A DNA stretch of 64,000 nucleotides from Alphaproteobacteria bacterium (lineage in GTDB: Bacteria; Pseudomonadota; Alphaproteobacteria; JACAEB01), in the NCBI GenBank assembly GCA_024236075.1, contig JACKLE010000006.1, positions 58,253 through 122,252 of the forward strand, in the 5' to 3' direction. The notes under the pieces were generated by a model, which ran no database searches, was not told the DNA's origin, and saw only the letters and a program-made list of their open reading frames with translations. Shown here in pieces: positions 17,335-26,600 of this stretch (position 1 is the first letter of the stretch; each line of letters starts with the position of its first letter). Position numbers and translations under genes: made by a program.

Positions 17335-19152
17335 TCAGGCCTGGATGAAGCCGCCGACCTGGGTGCGCCAGAGGCGGGCATAGGCGCCTTCGCGCGCGAG
17401 GAGCTCGGCGTGGCTCCCTTCCTCGACGATCTCGCCACGGTCGAGCACGACGATGCGGTCCATGCCGACGAGGGTCGACAGGCGGTGCGCGATGGCGATG
17501 ACCGTGCGCCCTTTCATGAGATCGAAGAGGGCGGCCTGGATGCGGTGCTCGCTCTCCGAGTCGAGCGCCGAGGTCGCCTCGTCGAGGACGAGGATGGGCG
17601 CGTCCTTGATGAAGGCGCGCGCGATGGCGATGCGCTGCCTCTCGCCGCCCGAGAGCTTGATGCCCTGCTCGCCGACGATGGTCTGATAGCCTTCCCTCCG
17701 TGCCGTGATGAAATCGTGGGCATGGGCGGCGCGCGCCGCCTCCTCGATTTCCTCGCGCGCCGCCTCGAGGCGCGCGTAGCGGATATTCTCGCCGACGGGG
17801 CGGTGGAAGACGCCGGTCGCCTGCGGCACCTCCGCGATCGCCTCGTTGACGCTGTCCCAATTGACCTTGGTGATGTCCTGGCCGTCGATGAGGATGCGGC
17901 CCCCCTGCGGCTCGAACTGCCGGCGCAGGAGCTTCACCAGCGTCGACTTGCCGGCGCCCGAGCGCCCGACCAGTCCCACCTTCTCGCCGCCGGCGATGGC
18001 GAGGGTGAGGTCGCAAAAGACCGCCGAGCCGTCGGGGTGACGGAAGGAGACGTGATCGAAGAGGATCGCGCCCTCGCGCACGACGAGCCGCGCCGCTCCC
18101 TCCTCGTCCTTGATCTCGTGGGGCTCGCTCACGAGCTCGAGCGCCTCGGCGAGCGTTCCGAGCTGTTCGAAGAAGTCGAGCATGCGATAAGAGAGCTCCT
18201 GGATCGAGCGCGCGATGAGGTTCGCGAGCAGGAAGACCATGGCGAAGCTGCCGACCGAGAGCGCGCCCGCGAGCGTGTCGCGCGCCGCGAGCGCGATGAG
18301 CGAAAGCTGCATGAGGATGGTCGCCGTGCTCATGAAGGCGCGCATGCCGATCAGGAAGCCGCGCAGCGCGTGGCTCGCATCGCGTTCGCGGTCGAGGAAG
18401 CCCGCGAGGAAGCGCCGCTCGAACGCCGATTTGGCGAAGGCGCGGATGAGGTCGGCATTGGTGATGGCGTCGATGAGGCGGCCCGTCGAGGTCGAGACCT
18501 CGTCGGAGAGCGTCTTCGAGTGGCGCACGCAGGCGCGCGCGAGGCGCTGCACCACCGCGAGATAGACGGCGCACCAAAGGACGAGAAGCGCCGCATACTG
18601 CCAATGCTCGAGCGCGAGCATGACGCTGCCCGCCGCAATGAGCGTCACGACGCGCACCGCCTCGAAGGCGAGGATCGAGAGGATCGCGATGGTGCTCTGG
18701 CCCGCCTGCTTCACCTTCTGGCCGAGCTTGCCCGCGAAGGTGTCCTGGAAGTATCGCGGGCTGTGGCCGAGGAGGTAGCTGAAGAGGTAGCCCTGCGCGA
18801 GCAGGCGCAGCTCGGGCCCCGTGCGCAGATCGGCATATTCGAAGGCGCGGTAGAGGGCGGAGCCGGCCCCCCAGACGAGGGCGAGCGTCGCGAGCCAGGG
18901 CAGGATCAGCGCGAAGCTCGTGCCGCCGCTCTCGACGGCGCGCGTCATGGCGTTGATGACCCCGCGCAGGACGTAGGGCCCGTAGGCGTCGAAGAGGCTC
19001 GCAAGCCCGGCGAGCGCGACCATCGCCGCGACGCGCGCCGGCGCGTGGGTGCGAATGAGAAACCACAGAAAGGCGAACGGCCCGCGCGGCAGGGCCGTCA
19101 CGGGCGCGTCGGCAAGAAGCGGGTTGGCGGGCCTTTCGGCGGGGGCACTCAT
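17335..19152 (-). CDS. ABC transporter, fused permease and ATPase (exporter type)
   Basis: About 605 residues. An N-terminal six-helix transmembrane domain (residues ~30-310) is followed by a nucleotide-binding domain with Walker A (VGRSGAGKSTLV), Q-loop, signature LSGGERQRIAIARAF, Walker B with catalytic Glu (ILVLDEATSALDSESE) and H-loop (IAIAHRLSTL). This is the half-size exporter arrangement that works as a homodimer; the substrate cannot be read from sequence. ATG 19152 is directly preceded by a three-fold AAAACG repeat. The frame stays open upstream through KTKTKTT, so the start is not certain. Confidence 0.9.
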   Translation of the reverse strand: MSAPAERPANPLLADAPVTALPRGPFAFLWFLIRTHAPARVAAMVALAGLASLFDAYGPYVLRGVINAMTRAVESGGTSFALILPWLATLALVWGAGSALYRAFEYADLRTGPELRLLAQGYLFSYLLGHSPRYFQDTFAGKLGQKVKQAGQSTIAILSILAFEAVRVVTLIAAGSVMLALEHWQYAALLVLWCAVYLAVVQRLARACVRHSKTLSDEVSTSTGRLIDAITNADLIRAFAKSAFERRFLAGFLDRERDASHALRGFLIGMRAFMSTATILMQLSLIALAARDTLAGALSVGSFAMVFLLANLIARSIQELSYRMLDFFEQLGTLAEALELVSEPHEIKDEEGAARLVVREGAILFDHVSFRHPDGSAVFCDLTLAIAGGEKVGLVGRSGAGKSTLVKLLRRQFEPQGGRILIDGQDITKVNWDSVNEAIAEVPQATGVFHRPVGENIRYARLEAAREEIEEAARAAHAHDFITARREGYQTIVGEQGIKLSGGERQRIAIARAFIKDAPILVLDEATSALDSESEHRIQAALFDLMKGRTVIAIAHRLSTLVGMDRIVVLDRGEIVEEGSHAELLAREGAYARLWRTQVGGFIQA

Positions 19153-19155
19153 CGT

Positions 19156-19173
19156 CGTTTTCGTTTTCGTTTT
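19156..19173. repeat. Hexanucleotide repeat CGTTTT x3
   Basis: Three perfect copies of CGTTTT on the plus strand (AAAACG on the minus strand) end 3 bp before the ATG of the ABC exporter. They lie where its ribosome site should be and are unusually A-rich for this genome. Confidence 0.7.
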
Positions 19174-19282
19174 CGCTCGCGCGGCGGATCTTGCGTGTGC
19201 GGGGCCGTTCGGCAAGCGAAAATTCTTGCCCGGGCGCCTTGGGGCCCTGCCGCAGACATCGTTTGGACTGGCCCGGGCGCGC

Positions 19283-20038
19283 TCAGCTTCGGGCCGCGCC
19301 GCCGCAGGCGGGGCAGTCCGGGTCGGGCGGCAGCGTCAGCATGCGGACGTGAAGTCCCGCCGCCTCGACGAGGAGCAGCTTGCCGGCGAGGCTCTCGCCG
19401 AGCTCCAGAAGCTCCGCAAGCGCCGCATTGGCCTGCATCGTGCCGAGAAGGCCCGTGACCGTGCCGAGAATGCCTTGCGTCGCGCAGACCTCGTCCTCGC
19501 CCGGCGGCTCGGGGTAGAGGCAGCGATAGCAGGGCCGTCCCTTGAAGACGGCGAGCTGCCCGTCGAAGCGCCCCACCGCCGCGGAGACGAGCGTGATCCC
19601 GGCGCGCACGCAGGCATCGCTCACGGCGGCGCGCGTGAGGAAATTGTCCGAGCCGTCGCAGACGAGATCGCAGCCCGCGACGAGGCCTTCCGCATTCTCC
19701 GGCGCGAGGCGCACCGCACGGGCCTCGACCCTGACATGTGGGTTCAGGGCCGCGAGCCGTTCCGTCGCCGCCTCCACCTTTGGCCGGCCCAGATCCTCGA
19801 CCGTGTAGAGCACCTGGCGCTGGAGGTTGGAGAGCGCGACCTTGTCGTCGTCGACGATGCGCAGGGCGCCCACCCCCGCCGCCGCGAGATAGAGAAGGAG
19901 CGGGCTCCCGAGGCCGCCCGCGCCGATCACGGCGACGCGCGCGCCCTTCAGTCGCTGCTGTCCCGCGCCGCCCACCTCCTTCAAAAGGATGTGGCGCTGA
20001 TAGCGCTTCAGCTCGTCGTCGGTGAGGGGAAGGACCAT
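19283..20038 (-). CDS. HesA/MoeB/ThiF family adenylyltransferase
   Basis: 251 residues. It begins LTDDELKRYQRHILLKEVGG, has the nucleotide motif VIGAGGLGSPLLLYLAAAG, RQVLY, and CDLVCDGSDNFLTR, and ends with two zinc-binding CxxC pairs (CYRC and CPAC). These proteins adenylate the C-terminal Gly-Gly of MoaD or ThiS in molybdopterin or thiamine synthesis. No moa or thi gene is adjacent, so the partner is not known. ATG 20038 (MVLPLTDDEL) is preferred over the longer frame beginning 20074. Confidence 0.9.
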   Translation of the reverse strand: MVLPLTDDELKRYQRHILLKEVGGAGQQRLKGARVAVIGAGGLGSPLLLYLAAAGVGALRIVDDDKVALSNLQRQVLYTVEDLGRPKVEAATERLAALNPHVRVEARAVRLAPENAEGLVAGCDLVCDGSDNFLTRAAVSDACVRAGITLVSAAVGRFDGQLAVFKGRPCYRCLYPEPPGEDEVCATQGILGTVTGLLGTMQANAALAELLELGESLAGKLLLVEAAGLHVRMLTLPPDPDCPACGGAARS

Positions 20039-20092
20039 GCGCGCACTATGGCGCGCATGGTTTGCGGGCGGCAAGCGCGCCGCCTGCTCTCC

Positions 20093-21643
20093 TTACGGGG
20101 TCGGTACGACCTTCGTGTCGCGAATCTCCTGCACGAAGCCCGCCTCGCCCGCGCCCGTCTTGATGTAGCGCAGCGCCATCAGCACGCCGGGCGCCCCGCT
20201 CGTCGCGTTCTCGAGATAGGAGCACGAGGCCGGACCCTGCGGCACCGGGATCGGGTTGTTCGACCCGTCATAGCCCTCGTTCCACGGCGGGCCGGATTCG
20301 TAGTCCGCGACGATGTAGTCGCGCACGACCGGCTTGTAGGGCCAGGTTCCCTGGCGGACGAAGTCGGGATAGTCCGATCCGTCGCGCTCGAGCGTGTCGA
20401 CCTCGAGCACCATGCAGCCGAGATGGATCGCGCGGCCCGTGACGTCGTAGACTTGGCCGTTCTCGTCGAAAGTTACGCCCCCGTCGAAATTCCACCATTG
20501 CGGCGTGACGATCGCGAGAAGGGCGCCGTCATGGGTCGCGAACTCGATCTGCGTGAGGTCCGTCGCATCGCTGCCGGTCAGCAGCTCCGCATCGATCGAC
20601 GAGCCGAGCGGACCTTCATAGTACCATTCCCAGTCCTTCGCATCGAGCGAGACTTCGTCCTCCTCGTCGAGCATGTCCGTCGAAAAGACGTAGAGGTGGC
20701 TCTTGGAGCTGTCGTATTCGCCTTCCTCCGTATACGCCCAGCAATGGGCGGCCAGGAAGAGCTTCTCGCTCGTCGCGTCGTAGTGGAGCGCCGGCTCGTT
20801 CCACCAGTGGCAGAGATCGATGATGCTTTGGTGCGCGGGCGGAATGGACGGTAGCTGCGTCAGATCGTAGTCCATGCCCCAGACATAGCCATAGCCGTCG
20901 ATGTTCGCGCCGGCCGCGACGAGCACCTGGGCATTCTCCATGCCATTGCCCTCGTCGTCGGTGGCGAGACCGGTCAGCGTGGTCGCGGCCGTCACAAGCA
21001 GCTTCTGGCTCGGCGTGAACTGGTTCTTGTGCTTGAAACCGCCCCAGCCGCAGGGATAGCCCTCGGCCAGAAAATGCTCCGGCGAAAAATGCGTCTGACG
21101 CGTGCCGACCCAGAAGCTCTGCCCGTCCTTCGTCACCTTCACGAGGTTCGCCGTTTCCATGCCCCAGGTGCCAGCCACGCTCTCCGAGGTCTCGGGGTCG
21201 ATATAGGGCGCGGGCGCCACATCCGGGTAGGTGTCCCACAATATGCCGCCATAGGGCGAATTGCGGTTCCAGGAGACGCCGTTGGAGCTCGTCGCATAGT
21301 CGATGCGCACGTCCCAGTCGCCGCCCTCGCCGCGACAGCCGGGGTTGGCGTCGGGATTGTCGTTGTCGTAGAGGTGCGAATAGAGGACCACGTAGCCGGT
21401 CACTCCGGACACGGTGTGCTTGCGGATCGCCGGATCGGCGAATCCGCGGAACCAGGACGTTCCGCCGTTTTCGCCGGCCATGCCCGGGTCGATCGTCGCG
21501 CCGCTGATCGAGAGCAAGGGGCAGTGGTTCGCCCCGCTCGACGCGTCCGGATCGCAAGTCTTCGTCACCGTCTGCGCCGAGGCCGGCGCGGCTATCACCA
21601 AGCCGGCGCCCGCAGCGAGCGCCAGCTTCCAAAGAAGCTTCAT
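20093..21643 (-). CDS. Secreted protein of unknown function
   Basis: 516 residues with a clear Sec signal peptide (MKLLWKLALAAGAGLVIAAPASAQ) and a GGGAGGA ribosome site. The mature protein is acidic and rich in Trp, Tyr, Gly and Asp, with repeated short beta-type blocks (GYVVLYSHLYDNDNPD, GGILWDTYPDVAPAPYIDPE). This is reminiscent of five-bladed beta-propeller proteins such as GH43-like enzymes. I cannot identify catalytic residues. Its style resembles the secreted propeller-like pair at 29-33 kb, but I see no alignable similarity to them. Confidence 0.8.
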   Translation of the reverse strand: MKLLWKLALAAGAGLVIAAPASAQTVTKTCDPDASSGANHCPLLSISGATIDPGMAGENGGTSWFRGFADPAIRKHTVSGVTGYVVLYSHLYDNDNPDANPGCRGEGGDWDVRIDYATSSNGVSWNRNSPYGGILWDTYPDVAPAPYIDPETSESVAGTWGMETANLVKVTKDGQSFWVGTRQTHFSPEHFLAEGYPCGWGGFKHKNQFTPSQKLLVTAATTLTGLATDDEGNGMENAQVLVAAGANIDGYGYVWGMDYDLTQLPSIPPAHQSIIDLCHWWNEPALHYDATSEKLFLAAHCWAYTEEGEYDSSKSHLYVFSTDMLDEEDEVSLDAKDWEWYYEGPLGSSIDAELLTGSDATDLTQIEFATHDGALLAIVTPQWWNFDGGVTFDENGQVYDVTGRAIHLGCMVLEVDTLERDGSDYPDFVRQGTWPYKPVVRDYIVADYESGPPWNEGYDGSNNPIPVPQGPASCSYLENATSGAPGVLMALRYIKTGAGEAGFVQEIRDTKVVPTP

Positions 21644-21897
21644 GCTGAGTCCTCCCGATTCTTCTCCACACGCTTTGTACGGAGCATTGTGGGGCCGGTG
21701 ATCCGGCCACGGTCATGATTTCCGGTCGCGGCGGGAGCGTCCAATGGCAATTGGGCCGCCACGCATAACCGTCGGGAATGAAACGGGGGGCTCTTTCGCT
21801 CGATGTATTATTGCCGCCCGCCCGAGGCCGGGAGAGCCTGTCGCCGCGCCCGGCGCGGACGGGCACGACGCAGACCTGTCGCCGAAGCGAAAAAGTC
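21644..21897. other. Intergenic region upstream of the secreted protein
   Basis: 254 bp between the start of the secreted-protein gene and the end of the DUF899 gene, both on the minus strand. It contains a hairpin GGCCGG-TGAT-CCGGCC at 21693-21708, about 50 bp upstream of the start, which could be an operator. It also has a low-GC patch near 21795-21812. Confidence 0.45.
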
Positions 21898-22473
21898 CTA
21901 GTCCGGATATTTGTATTGCGGCTGCCAGCCCTTCGCCCCTTCGGGGAAGAGGTCGAAGAGATGCCAGACGGCGCAGAGATCGTCATAGGGGCCGGCGCCG
22001 AGATCGCTCACGCGCACGAGGCGTCCGTCCTTGCGCTGGAAGGCGCAGATTCCGGGCTGCGGCGCGCCGGTCTGCGATGTGTACCCCATATCGGCGGCAA
22101 AGCTCGTGCCGCGATGGCTCACCATCGGAAAGCGCCAGCCGCGCGAGGCGGCGAAGCGGGCCTGGGCGTCCGGCGGATCGGGGCTCGCGACGACGAAGGC
22201 CGCGCGGCTCGCGAGATGCGGATAGACGCCGTTGAATCCGTCCGCCCACAAAGTGCAGTAGCGGCACCCCGCGCCCATGTTGAGGACGAGGATGAGGTCC
22301 TCGTGCCCGCCGAAAAGCTCGGAGAGGCGCACCGGGCCGTCGCGCCCCTGCAGGACATAGTCCTCGACGGCTTCCGGCTCGATCTCGGCCTGGACCTTGC
22401 GCATGTCCGCCCGGATCGCGCCGATCTGGCGGCGGTAGTCGGCGAGCTTGACGACGCTGTCGCGATATTTCAT
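21898..22473 (-). CDS. DUF899 family thioredoxin-like protein
   Basis: 191 residues with a thioredoxin-like core (LILVLNMGAGCRYCTLWADGFNG, FVVASPDPPDAQARFAASRGW) and a C-terminal DDLCAVWHLFDLFPEG. DUF899 proteins are predicted thioredoxin folds of uncertain reaction. The C-R-Y-C pair could be redox active. Its ATG overlaps the stop of the ArsR-type regulator (ATGA), a common arrangement in which the regulator controls both genes. Confidence 0.9.
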   Translation of the reverse strand: MKYRDSVVKLADYRRQIGAIRADMRKVQAEIEPEAVEDYVLQGRDGPVRLSELFGGHEDLILVLNMGAGCRYCTLWADGFNGVYPHLASRAAFVVASPDPPDAQARFAASRGWRFPMVSHRGTSFAADMGYTSQTGAPQPGICAFQRKDGRLVRVSDLGAGPYDDLCAVWHLFDLFPEGAKGWQPQYKYPD

Positions 22474-22886
22474 TCCGGCTCATCTCCCTTGCGCCTGGGC
22501 TTGGCCCGCTGCGCGGCACGCTCGTCCATGTCGGCGAGGAAGCCCTTGAGGGTGTCGAACTGCGCCTGCCAGTAGCGGCTGTAGCGGTTCATCCACACGG
22601 CCGCCTGGTAGATCGGGCCCGCATCGAGGTGGCAGCGGCTGATGCGGCCGGAGCGCTCCTGCGTGACGAGGCCCGCGCGCGCCAGCACCTGGATGTGGCG
22701 CGAGATAGCCTGCAGCGAGATGGGGAAGGGCGCGGCGATCTCGGAGACGGTGAGCGCGCCCTCGCTCACGCGCTCGAGAATGGCGCGGCGGACGGGATCG
22801 CTCAGCGCGAAGAAGACGAGGTCCAGTGTCTCCTCGTCCGGCTCTCGCTCGGGGTCGGGCAGGGCGGGTGCGGGTCCGGCGGTCAT
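22470..22886 (-). CDS. ArsR/SmtB family transcriptional regulator
   Basis: 138 residues. The winged helix is plain: LDLVFFALSDPVRRAILERVS, LTVSEIAAPFPISLQAISRH, IQVLARAGLVTQERSGR. The C-terminal region (WMNRYSRYWQAQFDTLKGFL) matches the subgroup that controls small neighbouring enzymes, not metal resistance. No metal-binding cysteine cluster is seen. ATG 22886 is used; an upstream extension exists but crosses the probable operator. The gene is coupled to the DUF899 gene. Confidence 0.9.
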   Translation of the reverse strand: MTAGPAPALPDPEREPDEETLDLVFFALSDPVRRAILERVSEGALTVSEIAAPFPISLQAISRHIQVLARAGLVTQERSGRISRCHLDAGPIYQAAVWMNRYSRYWQAQFDTLKGFLADMDERAAQRAKPRRKGDEPE

Positions 22887-22899
22887 GAGGGCGATATAA

Positions 22900-22934
22900 T
22901 CAACCGATATATTGAATGTCAACAATGACGTTGA
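22900..22934. promoter_or_regulatory. Two adjacent palindromes upstream of the arsR-type gene
   Basis: TCAACCGATATATTGA (22900-22915; arms TCAA/TTGA) and TCAACAATGACGTTGA (22919-22934; arms TCAAC/GTTGA) lie 14-48 bp upstream of the start. The stretch is AT-rich and also carries the only -10-like sequence there. Autoregulatory ArsR operators are typically imperfect AT-rich repeats in this position. Confidence 0.5.
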
Positions 22935-22988
22935 TCGGCAGCGCCTCGGGACAGTCCTAGCCGCGACGCTTGCCCTACGCGGCGGCAG

Positions 22989-23024
22989 GAGAGAAAATCT
23001 CTCGCGATGACGCAGACAATCGCG
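22989..23024. promoter_or_regulatory. Inverted repeats upstream of the Lrp-type gene
   Basis: GAGAG-AAAAT-CTCTC (22989-23003) and CGCGAT-N10-ATCGCG (23003-23024) lie immediately upstream of the start at 23036 and share one base. Position suggests an autoregulatory operator or a 5' structure. Confidence 0.4.
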
Positions 23025-23035
23025 ACGGCATTGCA

Positions 23036-23527
23036 ATGATGGACAGCCCGCTCGCGCTCGACCGCTTCGAGATCGCGATCCTGGCGCGGCTTCAGACGGA
23101 TGCCCGTCTCGCCCTCAACGATCTCGCGGCCGAGCTCGGCCTTTCGCATTCCGCCTGCTGGCGGCGCGTCCGCCGCCTGGAAGAGGAAGGCGTCATCCGC
23201 GCGCGCGTCGCGCTCCTCGACCGCGCCCGGCTCGGGCTCGACTTCCTCGTCCTCGCCTCGGTGAAGCTGGCCCAGCCGAACCGCGCCAATATGGACGCCT
23301 TCGAGGCCGCGGTGCGCCGCTGGCCGGAGGTGCTCGACTGCTACACCGTGACCGGCGCCGTCGACTACATGCTCCGCATCGTCACGACCGACATCAAGGC
23401 CTACGACGCATTCCTGCGCTCCGCCCTCCTCGAGGAGCCGCATGTCCAGGACGTCGAATCGCGCATCGTCGTCCACGCCGTGAAGGAGACGACCGCGCTG
23501 CCGCTCCCGCCCCTCCGGGTGGACTAG
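23036..23527 (+). CDS. Lrp/AsnC family transcriptional regulator
   Basis: 163 residues. An N-terminal helix-turn-helix (LDRFEIAILARLQTDARLALNDLAAELGLSHSACWRRV) is followed by an alpha-beta RAM ligand-binding domain (LGLDFLVLASVKLA, VTGAVDYMLRIVT). Two consecutive ATGs at 23036 and 23039 are both possible starts. It is divergent from the ArsR unit and lies 153 bp upstream of the indolepyruvate oxidoreductase gene. It therefore probably senses an amino acid and controls that gene (inference). The segment just before it has inverted repeats at 22989-23003 and 23003-23024. Confidence 0.92.
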   Translation: MMDSPLALDRFEIAILARLQTDARLALNDLAAELGLSHSACWRRVRRLEEEGVIRARVALLDRARLGLDFLVLASVKLAQPNRANMDAFEAAVRRWPEVLDCYTVTGAVDYMLRIVTTDIKAYDAFLRSALLEEPHVQDVESRIVVHAVKETTALPLPPLRVD

Positions 23528-23607
23528 CGCTGTGAAACACGATTGCGGGAAAGCCGCTAGTTCGCGCGATGTAGTCTCGAAAGGCCTGCCTAGACTCCGG
23601 TCATCGG

Positions 23608-23623
23608 TGGTGAGATTTCACCA
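23608..23623. promoter_or_regulatory. Perfect palindrome TGGTGA-N4-TCACCA upstream of indolepyruvate oxidoreductase
   Basis: TGGTGAGATTTCACCA is an exact 6+4+6 inverted repeat in the 153-bp gap between the Lrp-type regulator and the oxidoreductase, about 58 bp before its ATG. It is a strong operator candidate. The sequence is not a typical AT-rich Lrp box, so another regulator may bind it. Confidence 0.5.
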
Positions 23624-23680
23624 ATGAAGGCGCATAGTCGGTGCGAGCCCACATTCCACGGCTCCGGGAGGACTGGCCCC

Positions 23681-26600
23681 ATGAAGCCGATCGCGATCTC
23701 CCTCGACGACAAGTATGAGGCCCGGCAAGGCACGGTCTTCCTGACCGGCATCCAGGCCCTGGTGCGCGCGCTCATGGACCAGAGCCGCGCGGACCGCCTG
23801 GCGGGGCGAACGACGGGCGGCTTCGTCTCGGGCTATCGCGGCTCGCCGGTCGGCGGGCTCGACCAGCAGCTCTGGCGCGCCGAGCGCTTCCTCGAGGCCC
23901 ACGACATCCGCTTCACGCCCGGCGTCAACGAGGACACGGCGGCCACCGCCGTCTGGGGCTCCCAGCAGCTCGACATCCTGCGCAACGGGCGCGTCGAGGG
24001 CGTGTTCGGCATGTGGTACGGCAAGGCGCCGGGCGTCGACCGCTCGGCCGACGCGCTGCGCCACGCCAATTTCGACGGAACCTCCGTGCACGGCGGCGTC
24101 CTCGCGGTGGCCGGCGACGACCATGACTGCAAGTCCTCGACCCTGCCGAGCCAGAGCGAGATGAGCCTCGCGAGCGTCGAGATCCCCTTCCTCAATCCCG
24201 CCGGCGTGCAGGAGGTGCTCGACTACGCGCTGATGGGCTGGGCGCTCTCGCGCGTGTCGAGCCTCTGGATCGGCCTCATCGCGATCGCCGATACGATGGA
24301 CAGCGGCGCGAGCGTCCTCGTCGATCCCGCGCGCCACCGCATCCGCTTTCCCGAAGGCTGGGAGAAGCGGCGCCGCGCCATGGACTTCACCATCGTCGAA
24401 GCCGCGCTCGACAAGGAGAAGCGCATCCGCCGGTTCGGCATCCCGGCGGCCCATGAGATGGTTCGCCTCAACGGGCTCGACCGCAGGCTTTGGCCGTCGC
24501 ACGATCGCCGCCTCGGCATCGTGACGACCGGCAAGGCCTATCTCGACGTCCTCGAGACGCTCGCCTTTCTGGGGCTCGACGAGCGCAGCGCGGGCGCGCT
24601 CGGCCTCGAGATCTACAAGGTGGCGATGCCCTGGCCGCTCGAGCGCGAGGGCGCGCGCGCCTTCGCGGGCGGCCTTCAGAAGGTGCTCGTCGTCGAGCAC
24701 AAGCGCCCGCTTCTCGAGCCGCAGCTTCGCGACGCGCTCTACGACCTGCCGGACGGCCGGCGGCCCCAGATCGAGGGAAAGCGCACGCAGGGCGGCGCGC
24801 CGCTGCTCGCCGACACGGCGAGCCTCACCATGGTCGAGATCGCCCGCGCGATCGCCTCCTGGCTGCCCGAAGGACCGCATACAGACGAGATCGCCGAGCG
24901 CGTGCGCCGGCTGGAGCGCCTGGAGGCGCGCCTGCCCGAGCTGCTCGGCGCCCCGACGCGCGCGCCCGTCTTCTGCTCGGGCTGTCCGCACAACACCTCG
25001 ACCAACGTGCCCGAGGGCTCGCAGGCCTATGGCGGGATCGGCTGCCATTCCATGGCGCTGATGTCCAAGGAGCGCACCGCGACCTTCACCCATATGGGAG
25101 CGGAGGGCACGAGCTGGATCGGCCAGGCGCCCTTCGCGAAGACGAGCCATGTCTTCGTCAATATCGGCGACGGCACCTACTACCATTCCGGCATCCTCGC
25201 GATCCGCGCTTCCATCTCGGCGGGCGTCAACGTCACCTACAAGCTCCTCTATAACGACGCGGTGGCAATGACGGGCGGCCAGCCGATCGAGGGCGGCCTC
25301 AGCGTCGCCGCCGCCGCGCGGCAGATCGCGGCGGAAGGGGCGAAGAGGATCGTCATCGTCAGCGATACGCCGGACATCTACCGCGCGGATGCGAGCCTCG
25401 GGTCCGCCGGCATCGCGGTCGAGCATCGCGATCGTCTCGATGCGGTTCAAAGGGAGCTGCGCGAGATTCCGGGCGTCACCGTCCTGATCTACGCGCAGGT
25501 CTGCGCCGCCGAGAAGCGCCGCAGGCGCAAGCGCGGCCTCATGGAGGACCCGCCGAAGCGCCTGTTCATCAACGAAGAGGTGTGCGAGGGCTGCGGCGAT
25601 TGCACCGTCCAGTCGAACTGCATCTCCGTCGAGCCGCTGGAGACGGCCTTCGGGCGCAAGCGCCGCATCAACCAGTCCGCCTGCAACAAGGACTATTCCT
25701 GCGCCAAGGGCTTCTGCCCGAGCTTCGTCGAGCTCGAAGGCGCGAGCCTGAAGGCCGCGGATGCGGACGGGTGGGAAGCGCTCCGGGAGCGGATCGAAGC
25801 GCTGCCGGAGCCCGCGCGCGCTGCCGGGAGCGAGACGGCGAACATCCTCATCGCCGGCATCGGCGGCACCGGCGTCACGACCTTGAGCGCCATTCTGGGC
25901 TTCGCCGCCCATCTCGACGGGCGCAAGGCCGCGACGCTCGACATGACGGGCCTTGCGCAGAAGGGCGGGGCGGTGCTTTCGCATGTGCGCCTCTTCGCCG
26001 AGGGCGCCGCGCCCGCGGGCGCCCGTCTGCCGCCCCACGGCGCCGACCTACTCCTGGCCGCGGACGGGCTCGTCGCCGCCAGCGAGGCGGGGCTCGGCCT
26101 TCTCGATCCCGAGCGCACGGTGACGCTCCTCAACGGGCACATCGCTCCGACGGCGGATTTTCTCCTCGACAATGCGCACGCCGCGGACGCCGAGGACGTC
26201 GCCCGCAGGCTCGCCGCGGCCTCGCGCAGCCTTGCCCGGCTCGACGCGGCGCGCCTCGCCGAGCTCGCCTTCGGCGACGAGCTCTACACGAACATGATCC
26301 TTCTCGGACATGCCTTCGAGATGGGGCTCGTGCCGCTCGGCTCCGACGCGATCGCGAGCGCTATCCGCCTCAACGGCGTCGCGGTGGAGGCAAATCTCGG
26401 GGCCTTCGGCCTCGGACGCCTCGCGGCCGCCGATCCTGCCGCGCTCGAGGCTTTCCGCGCGCGCGGCGAGGACGGTGCGCGCATCGCGCCGCGCGGCCTC
26501 GAGGCCATTCTCGCGCACCGGTCGCGCCACCTCGCCGCCTACCGGGACGAAGCCTATGCCGCGCGCTATCGTGCCCTCGTCGCGCGCGTCGCCGCCCGGG

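Noticed and set aside
23618..26038. 806-residue open frame antisense to the indolepyruvate oxidoreductase
   Set aside because: Low-complexity Arg/Ala/Asp composition typical of an antisense shadow; the opposite strand encodes a complete conserved enzyme.
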